From the NCBI RefSeq assembly GCF_963675165.1, contig NC_087386.1, positions 4,346,169 through 4,410,168 of the forward strand: DNA of 64,000 nt. The letters run 5' to 3'. The first letter of the stretch is position 1. Every line of letters begins with the position of its first letter. Under the pieces are notes generated by a model that searched no databases, was not told where the DNA came from, and saw only the letters and a list, made by a program, of their open reading frames with translations. This document shows positions 49,201 through 59,216 of this stretch, piece by piece. The position numbers and the translations under genes were made by a program. The DNA is from Halichondria panicea. Its lineage: Eukaryota > Porifera > Demospongiae > Suberitida > Halichondriidae.

Positions 49201-51757
49201 TTATGCCTCGGTGTGCATGCGCAAGCGAGGTATACTGTGTTTGTGCATGTGTGTGTCTGTGTGTGTGTGTGTTTGTCTGTTTGTAGATTGCTCTAGGGAT
49301 CAATGAAATGCAAGTAAGAGTTTCTATAATTATAGGCTTCTAGTCATGTTTTCAATTCGTGGATTTGCAAAATAATGCTTTGTTCCACCAAGTTATGCCT
49401 ATAGTTTTATTTACTTGGAATGTGATTGCAGCGTTTTCAGAAGAGTGCGTAGCAAATCTTGTCCATGGAGTGTTGCTACTCTACTTAGTCTGCACTAGAA
49501 TGCTAGCGATTAGTATGGCTGCAAGAGTGAGAAGAGAGCTGCAAACTCCGTTGATGCAGCAGTCATTAATTTAGAATTGGACTTTTGGCATCGATCGTTT
49601 TTACAATCACGTTGATCATTTCCCACTCTTCGAGTTTCCCTGTGCATGCAGCAAAATTAAAATGTTCATCATGATTAGTGTTTGTGTAAGCTATTGCTAA
49701 TAGCTATAGATCTAGTTAGCCTCTATACAGGCTCTCCTTTTTCTCTTTTTCTGTTCTTTATCACAATCGTTCAATAAGATAAAATACTGTATTAATCGTT
49801 CAATGAGATAAAATACGGTATTAATTGGAGGAATAAAGAAAGAAATAGACGTAGAGTTAGAAAAAAGGATAGTCTGTATCGGGAAGTCGCGTGAGGGTAG
49901 AAGGGTGAAAATAAGTGTTGGCATGCTGAGCTAGAGATGTTGGGCTGCCCACGCAGAGATCTATGACTAATAAAGCAGCAAGCTGGACATGGACTTGGAA
50001 CTGGAAGTTTGCAAGCACTATAGCTAGGTATACCTTAGGCTTAGCTATGATCTACTAGTCTAGATTGAATTTGCAATTGTTTGTTCAGATTCTATCAGAC
50101 TATCACCTTTTCTTGTGTGTTTCTACATGCTATATAGTCTATAGTTAGATCAAGAATAGCTTATAGTCATCATTATCATATAGCAGGTACGTAGCTACTG
50201 CCACCAGAGCTGGCCACACTGGTTCTCTGATCTGACTTGCAGCACAGCTTGGTGTTGTCTCAGTACAACTCTGAATGCGTGGGAGAATACCTTACGTTAC
50301 GGTTATGGGCTGCATATCGCCCACGTTCATAAAAATCCTCGCGATTTCCCAAACCAGGCCTTACTTTTTCTTAACTCTACGCCCATTTTCTTTCTTTACT
50401 GCCTCACTATGTCTTTCTTATGATTTATGGATGAACAGTGACAACAGCAAGAAAAAGTAAGGCCTGGGAACGAGGCTAAGAGATCTAGTTATTATAGCTT
50501 TATGTTATGTTAGCTTTGACACCTCCACCGAGGCATCAGCATCTGCGGTGGGTGCTTTCATTATACTGGCATTTGAATACCAACTTTGTATTACAGGTAT
50601 TTCTTCAGATGATGATTCCATAACAGTAAACAGAATTTTTAGAAAGTTCTTAGCTCGGTCTGAAGTGTGGTATGAAGTAGGAATGGAACTTGGTCTTGAC
50701 ACTCCAACACTGTCACGAATATCATTGAGGTACCAGAATAACCCGGATCTTGCCTTAATGGAAGCTGTCCGACAGTGGTTCAAGAAAACTGATAACCCAC
50801 AACTTCTCGATGCATCTCTTGCACTTGAACAAGGTATGAATTGTGCATGTATATTAAGTATCTATAGTCATTATGGTATCACACTGCATGGCAAGACTCT
50901 TTGGTTTCTGTGCAAGTTCCTCGCATGACCGTATATATACATTATATAATAGTAGGAGTGTATGAAGAGAGTATCCAACTGTAGCAGTTGTAGTGTAAAC
51001 CATGTTGCGGTACAAGTATGTCATACCACGTCACTACCAGACCGCATCTTAAGTGGATGCGTAGGTGTAGTGGTTAATTAGTTAAAAATGATATCAGCAC
51101 ACACACGTGTGGTTTGTACCTCCAGCCCACATTTAATTTTATTCATGGCTATACAGTTTACACAACTACAAGTGTTAGTGACGGATTCAGTCCGAGATTT
51201 AGAATAGAATGTGTGTGAGAGTCGCATACTCCTCTTTAATATAACCTGTTACGCTGAAGGAGATTCTTTTGTGGATATTCGGTGGCACTATTCATACACT
51301 CCTGATAATAAATTAAAGACAACTTGGATGAAGTTGATTGCAGAAACTTTGTTTTTTGAGCAAGCTGTTCAGCATCAACGTAACAAGCTAAAATAATAAC
51401 AAGTATCTCGTTGCATGCCAACTTGGTAAAAATATCAGGGACAAAACTTTGGGCGTTTCCCTGCGTGGTTCTTTCAGTGCAAGGACAACTTATTATTATG
51501 CCTCTTGTGGTCATCCCTGCAGTAGTATCACTCCTCACAGTGCCCAGCTCTCAAACGTGCACCATGCACATTAAACTTCCTGCATATGCACTCACTATGA
51601 TCACAATTTATACATTGAGCCCCGTTCATTTATTCGATACTGATCGAGCTAGTGCGTAAAGCTGTTTTATATCGTTATACCAGGCTTTCCCATGCTTGCT
51701 AAGCTTTATTGGAGTTTAGTAACCCAGCTCAACAGCAACCTTGAGAATCCAAGGTAA
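37238..51757 (+). CDS. 2A-Death-Death-pseudokinase-Roc/COR-COR-Death protein
   Basis: Exons: 37238-37298, 37419-37781, 40217-40366, 40442-40537, 41049-41183, 41448-41612, 43120-43443, 43707-45323, 45388-49167, 50597-50833, 51684-51757; all ten introns are phase 1, about 2,333 residues. Residues 1-20 are hydrophobic, signal-like. A 2A-like GDIETNPGP is at 93-101. Death domain about 110-190 (FDWEKIADALDKMSLRDLA). Ser/Pro/Glu linkers 191-323. Second Death-like domain 324-431. Exon 8 holds an uncharacterised region then a kinase-like fold (VLKYEA lysine; no HRD or DFG), so probably a pseudokinase. Exon 9 has the Roc GTPase: GHTGVGKTS at about 1000, LWDTGGQP at about 1068, GTFKDK. A COR-like region follows, then a low-complexity repeat and a second COR-like half without GTPase. 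A Death-like end follows. Likely a signalling scaffold in immunity or cell death (inference). The final exon may continue, since its stop overlaps a donor. Confidence 0.75.
37634..37660 (+). other. 2A-like translational recoding motif
   Basis: GDIETNPGP preceded by a hydrophobic LLLIIA fits the D-[VI]-E-x-N-P-G/P consensus exactly. In known 2A sequences the ribosome skips the Gly-Pro bond, releasing the upstream product and continuing translation. Here the upstream product would be 100 residues and the downstream one would begin at Pro101, just before the Death domain. 2A-like motifs are established in some non-LTR retrotransposons and in sea-urchin NLR-type genes. Confidence 0.85.
37815..38040. 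mobile_element. 226-bp MITE in intron 2 of the Death/Roco gene
   Basis: Ends CAAGGGCGTATGAGAGAAGA and TCTTCTCTCATACGCCCTTG, with inner GGGCATGCAAC/GTTGCATGCCC. A 7-bp target duplication GTATTAG is at 37808-37814 and 38041-38047. Confidence 0.8.
38087..38717 (+). repeat. Family A repeat, 3'-truncated and interrupted
   Basis: Begins ATTATGCCTCGGTGCGCATG and follows the family A order, but is split by the MITE at 38287-38628. It runs directly into a family A-prime copy at 38718, so its 3' third is missing. Confidence 0.7.
38287..38628. mobile_element. 342-bp MITE inserted in a family A repeat
   Basis: Ends CCGTAAGACCTCGATTTAAA and TTAAATCGAGGTCTTACGG, with TA on both sides (38285-38286, 38629-38630). 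Removing it and one TA restores GCCTAGTTTTGCTTAC, the sequence of intact family A copies. This is mariner-type targeting. Confidence 0.85.
38718..39240 (+). repeat. Family A-prime repeat
   Basis: TATGCCTCGAGGCGTAGCCG, a GT run, GCTTCTATAGGCTTCTAGCC and TTTGATTCGTAGATTAGC, with a GCGCATGCGC palindrome near the 3' end. Shared with 52206-52717 and, reversed, 21144-21553. Confidence 0.7.
39241..39545. repeat. Family B MITE fragment
   Basis: Contains the CATTTCCAGGAAATAACCGTG and ATGGCCGGTATATCGAGGTG-type segments and ends GCCGGAATAGTGATAGTCTA. The left terminus is missing, and a 38-bp piece (AAATAACCGTGATTCTTAAT onward) is tandemly duplicated. Confidence 0.65.
39821..40003 (-). CDS. Candidate terminal exon, unknown product, antisense in an intron
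   Basis: A 60-codon open frame on the minus strand follows a consensus-like acceptor (CATTTAG|CTGTC) and ends in TAA. It has non-repetitive protein-like content (LNWRKITKHYHDCVVNL and SLAEYFIGWFND). No start codon or upstream exon was found, and I do not recognise it. It lies inside intron 2 of the Death/Roco gene, just upstream of exon 3. It could be a chance frame or a gene relic. Confidence 0.25.
   Translation of the reverse strand: MSNSLRDKFNVASPLNWRKITKHYHDCVVNLSKTSTSTTSPDEDESTISLAEYFIGWFND
42655..42850. repeat. Degenerate repeats of GGGAGATTCTTAATGACTG
   Basis: Three to four related units (ATGGAAGATTCTTAATGACT, ATGGGAGATTCTTAATGACT, and inverted variants GAGAGGTTTAGTGCCAAGCA and GAGAGCTTTAATGCCAATGG) sit in intron 6 of the Death/Roco gene. 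The rest of that intron (41613-43119) shows only AT-rich and GCATGCAT-rich sequence. Confidence 0.55.
49201..50560 (+). repeat. Family A repeat in an intron, interrupted by a TAGCCTC element
   Basis: Starts at TTATGCCTCGGTGTGCATGC. The 3' end resumes at 50482 (TCTAGTTATTATAGCTTTAT) and runs to CACCGAGGCATCAGCATCTG. It lies wholly inside intron 9 of the Death/Roco gene (49168-50596). Confidence 0.7.
49717..50481. mobile_element. TAGCCTC-family transposon inserted in family A
   Basis: Starts TAGCCTCTATACAGGC and ends GGCCTGGGAACGAGGCTAAGA. The 8-bp duplicate GATCTAGT is at 49709-49716 and 50482-50489. Inner AACCAGGCCTTACTTTTTC / GAAAAAGTAAGGCCTGG are inverted. No transposase. Confidence 0.72.
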
Positions 51758-52205
51758 GTAGCAGCTTCCTTGCAGACGGACAGTTATCACATATATATAA
51801 CGTTTTCTTCTGGACTCTTTTTTCTTTAGCCAGTCTGAGGTCTTATTCTGTGAAAACAGTATCATTGACTCTAATGCTATATGACGGGCATTAGGTTTCT
51901 GCAATAACATTCTATCAAGATTGGCAAAATCTCTCTCAGGATCAACATTCGTCTTTGGAACCGACAATGTTTCTGATATCACTGCAGGGTCTTGAACGTA
52001 GTGGAACTCGCCGCCTGGCAAATAATCAATTAGTAACCGTTCAATGCAAACAATAGCTGGAGAATTTCTTGCACAGCATCACAGCATCACCCTGGTCTGT
52101 TGGTTGGTACAAACAATCCATAACATCATCCTGAAAAGAAGTTGTGGTGGGGAAACAGCAATGCTTTGTTATCTAGCGCAGGCTGAGCATCTTCGCTCCA
52201 TTTTT

Positions 52206-52717
52206 ATGCCTTGAGGCGTAGCCGCACGAGGGATACGATAAAGCTGACTGTGTGTGTCTATGTGTCTGTTCCAGCTGTAACTGCTCAACGGTTGCAATGC
52301 GACGAAATTTAACAGCTTCTATAGGCTTCTAGCCACGTTCTCTTGGATTTTGATTCGTGGATTAGCAAACTAAAGCTTCTTTCTCGAGTTATGGCTAGTT
52401 TGACTCACATTGAAGGCTGTTGCAGTCTCTTCAGAATCTTTCATAGCATCATCTGTTCGCACAAACTTTCTATTCAACATATGAGTTAGCCTTGCACTAA
52501 AGCGCTAGCTTTTTGTTAGCTACAATACTCAGAAAATATCTGTTAAAACAGCTAGCTAGCAGTACAGTAGCCATTAGAAATTGATCTCTTTGGACACACC
52601 CTTTAATTATTCCTGTGGATGTAATGCGCATGCACGCTCATTCCCCATGTGTGAGAAAATAATATCCAAGATCATATCCAGATCCAGATCCTCCTGGCAG
52701 AATCATTTGTCTTGAGG
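52206..52717 (+). repeat. Family A-prime repeat
   Basis: TATGCCTTGAGGCGTAGCCG through GTAATGCGCATGCACGCTC to CCTCCTGGCAGAATCATTTG. The closest copy is 38718-39240. It lies within the broken transposon-like gene. Confidence 0.7.
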
Positions 52718-53268
52718 GCCTGGTATATAAGCCACAAAACACTACCATATAACAATATAGATAACAATATGCATGTACACAGGTCTTTTCTTCTTAGATA
52801 TTATATACACTGAACTACAGATCCTGGAATAATCAATTTTCTTCTTGAGGTCCTGGTAAGCCACGTAATTAACAACAATAGATGCATGTAAATAAGTCTT
52901 TTCTTCTCAGTGACTTTATATAGATAAGCTAACTTTAATATAAAAGAAACTAATAATTATAACACTCTAATACTGAAAGCAAAAACATGGTGAGAGGAAT
53001 TAGCACAGCGCCAGCTTGAACACTAGTTGAAACATGTCTCTCATTTTTGTGCAGATGTTACACATTTGCAAAATAGATATAGATGGTGTTTGCAAGAATG
53101 GTTCTATCACAAGCTTATCCATAATGCAGCCAGCAATAATGATTAAGGGTGCTGCCATGGTGGTTTAACAAATATTGCAGCATGTGACCTCAGATAAAAA
53201 CTCCCGCAGCGTCATAAAATAAGATGTTAATCGGTTTCCAACAGTGGTATTTTCTGTACTCTTAAATA
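52718..53268. other. Gene-free stretch
   Basis: A short direct duplication (CACTGAACTACAGATCCTGG and ATCATTTGTCTTGAGGGCCT-like pieces, TCTTTTCTTCT) near 52700-52910. No gene is seen. Confidence 0.35.
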
Positions 53269-53495
53269 CCGTATAGCGGGAAATTTTCGCGGGTGTAAAT
53301 TTTCGCTAGTTGGCTTCAGAGCCCTCAGCAGAAATTTTCGTGGGTTCTAATATTCGCGGTTCAATGCCGGGAAACCACACCCACCAATAGCTTTGCATGT
53401 GAAATTACCAGTGCGTGGGAGTTTATCCCGGTTTTAATTTTCGTGTTAACGCGAAAATGTGTACCACACGAAAATTTCCCTCTATATAGATATGG
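53269..53495. repeat. CCGTATAG-type MITE
   Basis: Starts TACCGTATAGCGGGAAATTT and has internal inverted AAATTTTCG / CGAAAATTT blocks. The right end is eroded. The same family as 59880-60090; a more distant relative is at 22670-22890. Confidence 0.6.
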
Positions 53496-54054
53496 TATGT
53501 TCGAAAATGTGTGGAGCAGCCAGCTTGCTCAGACCCCCTATATAGTAGAACGCTTTACAAGCAGTTCTGACAAGATTCCGTGTGTTCGGGAGCCCTTAGT
53601 CCCAAAGGTATTTCCTCCTCTTCAATAGTTGATTTCAAAATCTCCTCAGCTGCTTCTGCCAATCCGACGAGAAAATGCAATCTGCAAAAAAATTGTTCAT
53701 TCGAATTATCTGTTCTTTTTCTCTCGTAGTACGTCATTTGTTCCCACCCGGCTACAACATCAGGGAGAATGCTGGGCTCTATAGTCGCTAAGGACGGAAG
53801 AGAACAGATTTTCAGCAGCATGTCGATCTGACATCGCATTCTTAAGTTTCGAGACAATAAGTGATGAAACACTTGATTCACCTAGCTCCTTCCGGATCAC
53901 ATCTAGATCATCCAGGATTTCAATTAGTGTATCCAGTGCATTCTGAGCCGATCCTGAAAAACGTGTCTAAGACCGAGTAGTGTCAGTAGTTACAACATCA
54001 AAATAATGTTGCCCATGTTTAGTAGTTTCATCACTCTGCAAGGTATATACACAC

Positions 54055-56282
54055 TAGCCTCAAATCCATGCCGATTAAAATATGGCCTGGTGTTCATTGC
54101 ATGGGTGTTAGTGCATGCGCTAAATTTATTGTTGATAATAAAACGGAAAATAAGAGAATACGTTATACCGCATGGTTTGTAGGACATTAAAACAACAGAG
54201 AGCTAGAGATGGCTACCGCAGAATCCTTATCCTGCAGGACTTGCTGCAGTTTCTTGTCTTCTTATTGCTTTGCAGTGTTCCTCAGATCTTACAGAGAGGC
54301 TCAGCAGAATCACAGACTTTCCAATAACTCCAGATGATAGTCTCTCCCACCATAATTATTTGCAGGCTTTGCAACAGAAAGTTTCTGTCAGCAGAGTCAT
54401 TTATAGTTCTAGCCAAGGCTAGCTATGAGAAGAGAAGGGCACTTCCACCCAGGCCTCTCACAAGTGTCACTGGCAGCCCAACGAGTACTCGGCTCCAAGA
54501 AAGATATCCAAAGACACTAGTGGGTGGGGGTTTCTCCACACACACACACACACACGTAGCAAGACCACCATTAGCTAAGCGTCAGACCGTTGGAGCCGCT
54601 GGAAGGCGACTCTGTTTCCCCGTCCAACAAGAGTAATATAAAAACAAGAGTAAGATGAGTTTCAAAAATTACCGTTAATTAATTTTGTTATTCACTGCTC
54701 CATGTGAATGAGATGTGCGCTGAGGGATCGGAGCAACGTTATACTCAAGCAACTTCTGTTGAGACTGCCAGTACTCAGCAACCCAATGGTAGATCTCTAT
54801 ACCTGCAGATGTGTTATATAAAATTAAATAGCTGGAATTGAGTGCACACTACAGACTACAAGTGCCAGCACTCCTACTGACAAACAGTCCGTCAAGGTAT
54901 AATTGTACGGTAATAATCATGAGTCAAACGCACCACCAAGTAAGAGGGCGGTGTGTACAGTAGTCGTTAGTCCTGACCTGGAGAAGATGCAGGGCTGTTT
55001 TTTCTACTCCTCGTCTCAGGAATGATGTTGTGGCTCTTGAAGGAGCGTAACAGGGTGATGTGTGGAGTTCAATCTTATCTCTCGTGCGCCCTCTTTTTTA
55101 CCCACATCCAGAAAAAGGTCTGTGTGTTTTTGTGTGCGCCGTGTATAAAATACATAATTATGTACATTTATCACATGGTAAGTACAGTGATTATTCAATT
55201 AAATCTAAATTTAGGCTTGGGCCAGGCTAAACTACATCAATGTGACCCTCAGCTACGAAGCGATACTAAAACGTGTCAAAAAGATCAGTGCATGAGGGCC
55301 ATACCAAAGTGCTAGACAAGTGGTTGAGTGAGGGGGCATTTGTAAAATCATCATACAAAACTGCGTAGACAGTAGAGCACATGTAAAGGCACTATGTTTT
55401 AACGTACAATTGTGATGTATATTGTATCTTGTGTACATTTTTTAAGGAGACCCTCCAAATATGCAACACTATCAAAGTAGCACTTGCTCAAGCTGTGTTG
55501 TTTTATATGTCTCGTCCTAAAATGATGTAGCCCCTTATTGTAATACATGTAGTTCGTATTTTAAAGTGGCCTGGAATAGAGGCTAGTGATTCCCTACAAG
55601 GACTTTTAAAAATAATGTTTCTGCCTCAAAAAGTAGCCACCCCTGGGGATTTGTAATAGCATTGCCTCAAATCGAATAAATACTGTAACCACTCTTGCTT
55701 ACCACTTATACGCACAGTGTGCTTCGTCAACAGCGACTGCCACTACAGAGTCACAGAGGGGACGTTGGGCCAGGAGCTGCTTCTATGCTTCTCTGCCAAG
55801 GAGTGCCTCGGGAGCACTATAGAGGAGAGAGAATCAACCCTCGGACACGTCACTCACACTAGCAAGGAGGTCCTTCTCGACATCTATGAAATGAAGGATT
55901 GGTGTTGACTGTAATAATGCACTAAGTTCAGGCCATTAATATCATCAGTTCCTAGATTCTTTAATATAGCTATCTAGATCTACATCTTTAATACCTTTGT
56001 TTCCAGACAATATAGCAGCAGAGACACCCCTCTTCCGGAGGCCTGAGACCTGGTCTATTATCAGAGACACTAGTGGTGACAGCACCAGCAAAACTCAACT
56101 CTTGTAGAGCTAGAGCTTGTCCGTTTCAGTGAGCAGTTGGAAGCACAAAGACTTGCCATAGCCTGTGGGGAACCAAGCAAAGACATCATGATCATCATAC
56201 AGGTGGATGTGCAGCGCATGTGCACTAACACCCCTGCAATGAACACCAGGCCGTATTTTAATCGGCGTGGATTCGAGGCTAA
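54055..56282. mobile_element. 2.2-kb TAGCCTC-family transposon inserted in the transposon-like gene
   Basis: About 70-bp inverted ends (TAGCCTCAAATCCATGCCGA at the left; the mirrored right end reads TAGCCTCGAATCCACGCCGA). Target copies ATACACAC (54047-54054) and GTACACAC (56283-56290) differ by one base. Removing the element joins the split reading frame (SQDDG to SDETTKHG). The interior (54126-56200) has no transposase I recognise; short frames such as 55717-55908 are unexplained. Confidence 0.78.
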
Positions 56283-57367
56283 GTACACACCATCATCTTG
56301 AGATAACTCCTCACCAATTCGAGCTTGAGCACATGTAAGGCATTCCAACAACATATCACATACAGCTGTTTTTTGGGGTAGGCGGTCAACCTCTTTATGA
56401 GCGATGTTCCTTAAAATACTTTCAATTACCAGTTGCTTACACTGACATTTAAGGACAATAATTCGTAACAACAGTTCGTACATCATTGGTGTACTTCCCT
56501 CTTTCAAAAGTAATAATCCTATCACTGGCATCAGATAAAATATCTTGTACTTAATTCTCTTTTAGCTTCTAGTGACTTTATTTCATGCGCATGCAGTAAC
56601 TGTTCTTTGCGCTCGGCTTCTTTGCGCTCGGCTTCTTCGGAGACAGCAGCAACTTCCTCAAAATTAATATCACTTGGTTCCATGTACTTCGTTTTCCAGT
56701 ATAAGGCTCTATGACGAAGACGATAAAGTTTTCCCTAAGTTCACGAATTTTTTCTTCTAACCTCATAGTTTTTTTCTGTAAACCATGTATTGTTTGCTTG
56801 TCTTCCTGAAGTTGTGTATCCTGTTCCAAAATTATTACTTCTTTTCTTTTCAACTTATTTTGGTGATTTCTATGGACAGCATATGTTTTCACTTACGTGA
56901 TTTCTCTACAAGGTCCTTTAATTCAGTACAGGATGAGCAACTGGATTCATCTATTGGGAGACAATCACTTTACCACATGCCACAAACACATTAGGTAATT
57001 CATTATTCTGATTAAGAAAATCAGCGATCTTAGACGACTTTTCATCACACGATGGTATTTTTTTGAGTTTGGTTAGCTTTGCTGAAAGACATACAACACT
57101 CTGACGTAGAGATTTAATAGATCGACAACTTCCAAACAGTGAAGATACCCGTCTCCAGTGTAATGTAGTATAGGTACACGAAGAATTTCCGTTTACAAAA
57201 AATTGAATAGTTAATTCCAACATAGTTCGATTAGTCACTTTTGAGCGTGGTATATTTTCAATATCGCTACAACTGTCAGAATCACCAGCAACAGCCAAGA
57301 GAAGCTCCGGAAATAACCCCATTTCCGACAGAGAAGGGTAGCGTTCCGAAAATGTAAGTTCTGCCAT

Positions 57368-58094
57368 TGGGTAGTGAGTCTATACGACTATATAGTGTAG
57401 CTGCAATAAAAAATAGGCACATAGAGTAAGGGGTATTTTGAGACATCAAAATTGATGACCCCTATCTTGCAGTATTCTTGAGGGAGCAAAATAGTCTACA
57501 CAACCATGGTCAATAATGTAAGCAAAAAATTCCATAATGCATACACAGGCCTACAGCTCCAAATTTCTTTTGGCTAAAGAGGTAGTGCATTAAAATAATG
57601 CAGAAAGAATAGCTGAAGTACTAATTATCATCTCATAATTGGTACCGTCTAACAGTGCCCTCTTCTATACTCTATAAATACAAATTCTCTATTTAGCGAA
57701 TCCTAAACACTACAAGGAGCTGAACAAAGCGTGCCAACCATGTGTGCTGGAATGCCTTTTGAGTATCTACTATGTTTCATTGTAAGATTAACATGTATGT
57801 TCTCTATACACGCACAAAAACATTGAAAGGACATCATTTACTAGCCTAAAACTAATGCTTCACTCATTAGTTGCTTTAAACAGAGCTCACCATTGAAATT
57901 AGCACCCCAAAGAACCCCTTATAGTCCATCCAATCATAGCGAGATCATGCAGAACTGATGCTAAAGTGATTGTGCCACAGCTCTGTTCTTATTTACAGAG
58001 GAAAAAATTTCTGCTTCCAGAGTCGCTACAAAGGTTGTTCCCCAATGGTATTCGTTTTATGGAGGTTCCACTGTATAAAACTGAAACAGCAAAT
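57368..58094. other. Gene-free stretch
   Basis: Upstream flank of the transposon-like gene. A TTTATGGAGGTTCCACTGTA mariner-MITE end (reverse) lies near 58055-58075. Nothing else is supported. Confidence 0.35.
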
Positions 58095-59188
58095 CCAACG
58101 TGACTAGAAGCCTATAGAAGCTCTTCATTGATCATTTAGCAGCTATAAAGCAGCCTACACACACACACACACACTACTGTATCACTTGTGCGTACACACC
58201 GAGGAATTACACAATACAGAAGTCTCACGACTTATTATAGATTCTAATAGATTTCTAGTAGATTTAGCACAATAGGAGTAATTGCTAGCAAAGCAACTAT
58301 AGTTTTATCATTGTATAGCTGTGGCTTTATGTATATATATAGGTTACCGTATTATTATAATCTGGTTAGTAAGCGCATGTGCCTATATAGGGATAGGGTC
58401 CAGAAAGTGTCTAGTTTGTTCAAACAGCTCATTTTTGTGTCCACACACAATCACTCTATACCCCAGCTAGTCTCATGAATTAGCCGCCCTTCCATGGAGA
58501 GTTTGTCTGAGCACTTTAGTCTAGAGGTCATTGCACAATGGAATTGTCATTATGCCTCGGTGCGCATGAGCAAGGTAGACAAATATCAGACCATAGCACA
58601 AAGTGGTCAGTCATGAAGTTGAAATGTGCAGTCCTTCTCACTCTAAAAGTAGCCTCAGTATAGCTTGTCTCTCACTTTTCTTGCTGGAGCTAGCTATCAT
58701 AGCATATGCATGCACTGCAAAAAATGACTATTTCAATCAATCACATGATATTTTCCGTTTGAACATGACATTTTCCGTTTTTTATCTTATTGAAATAAGC
58801 CACGTGATAATTCTGCCCGGTCAATTTGTGACCGAACGTTGGAGTCTCTAGTCTGTCATCAAGCTATACTGATCGGTTTTTGACCAATATCCGACCGTTA
58901 TAATCCTCACTGGTGTTCTAGTGCAGAGCTAACTACTAAGTAGAGTAGCAACACTCGGTAAACAAGTTTGGCTACGCACTCTTCTGAAAAGGCTGCAATG
59001 GCATTCCAAGTAAGCAAAACTAGGCATAACTCGAGAACGAAGCATTATTTACAAATCCACGAATAAAATCCATGACTAGAAGCCTCTTGCACTTGATTGA
59101 TCCTTGAGCAGCTGTAGCAGTCTTCACACACACACACACGTAAACACACTACCATATACCTCGCTTGCGCATGCGCACCGAGGCATAA
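58095..59188 (-). repeat. Family A fragments, reverse
   Basis: Two reverse fragments (58095-58205 and 58917-59188) contain CTAGAAGCCTATAGAAGCTC or AAAACTAGGCATAACTCGAG, AC runs, and the end ACCTCGCTTGCGCATGCGCA. A short forward end (TTATGCCTCGGTGCGCATGA) is at 58551-58570. The intervening 58570-58916 has no supported gene; the 82-codon frame at 58603-58851 looks random. Confidence 0.6.
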
Positions 59189-59216
59189 TTAAGGTGCTTT
59201 GCCTGGACTAAATGTA

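Larger units (their letters stand above)
51780..57367 (-). pseudogene. Remains of a transposon-like gene, cut by several insertions
   Basis: Pieces in order on the minus strand. The N-terminus is 57367-56951 (MAELTFSERYPSLSEMGLF through LHWRRVSSLFGSC). A coiled-coil part at 56950-56540 includes LQKKTMRLEEKIRELRE, and after a frame change RHRALYWKTKYMEPSDINF. A helical part at 56531-56291 includes KEVDRLPQKTAVCDMLLE and ends EELSQDDG. The 2.2-kb element at 54055-56282 follows, then SDETTKHGQHYFDV near 54030. Next come ALDTLIEILDDLDVIRKELG and HFLVGLAEAAEEILK (53970-53620). The C-terminal part PKTNVDPERDFANLDRMLL lies at 51980-51900. This order recalls a multicopy family I associate with sponge and cnidarian genomes; its function and transposon class are unknown to me. 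At least four frame changes show decay. Confidence 0.6.

Noticed and set aside
50275-50460. 61-codon frame near the Death-like exon
   Set aside because: It lies wholly within the TAGCCTC-type element at 49717-50481.
54334-54636. 100-codon frame with HTHTHTH
   Set aside because: The His/Thr run is an AC microsatellite and the frame is inside a transposon.
56868-56998. Two 23-nt introns in the transposon-like gene
   Set aside because: A third frame change nearby cannot be explained by splicing, so single-base losses are simpler. Kept only as a low-weight alternative.
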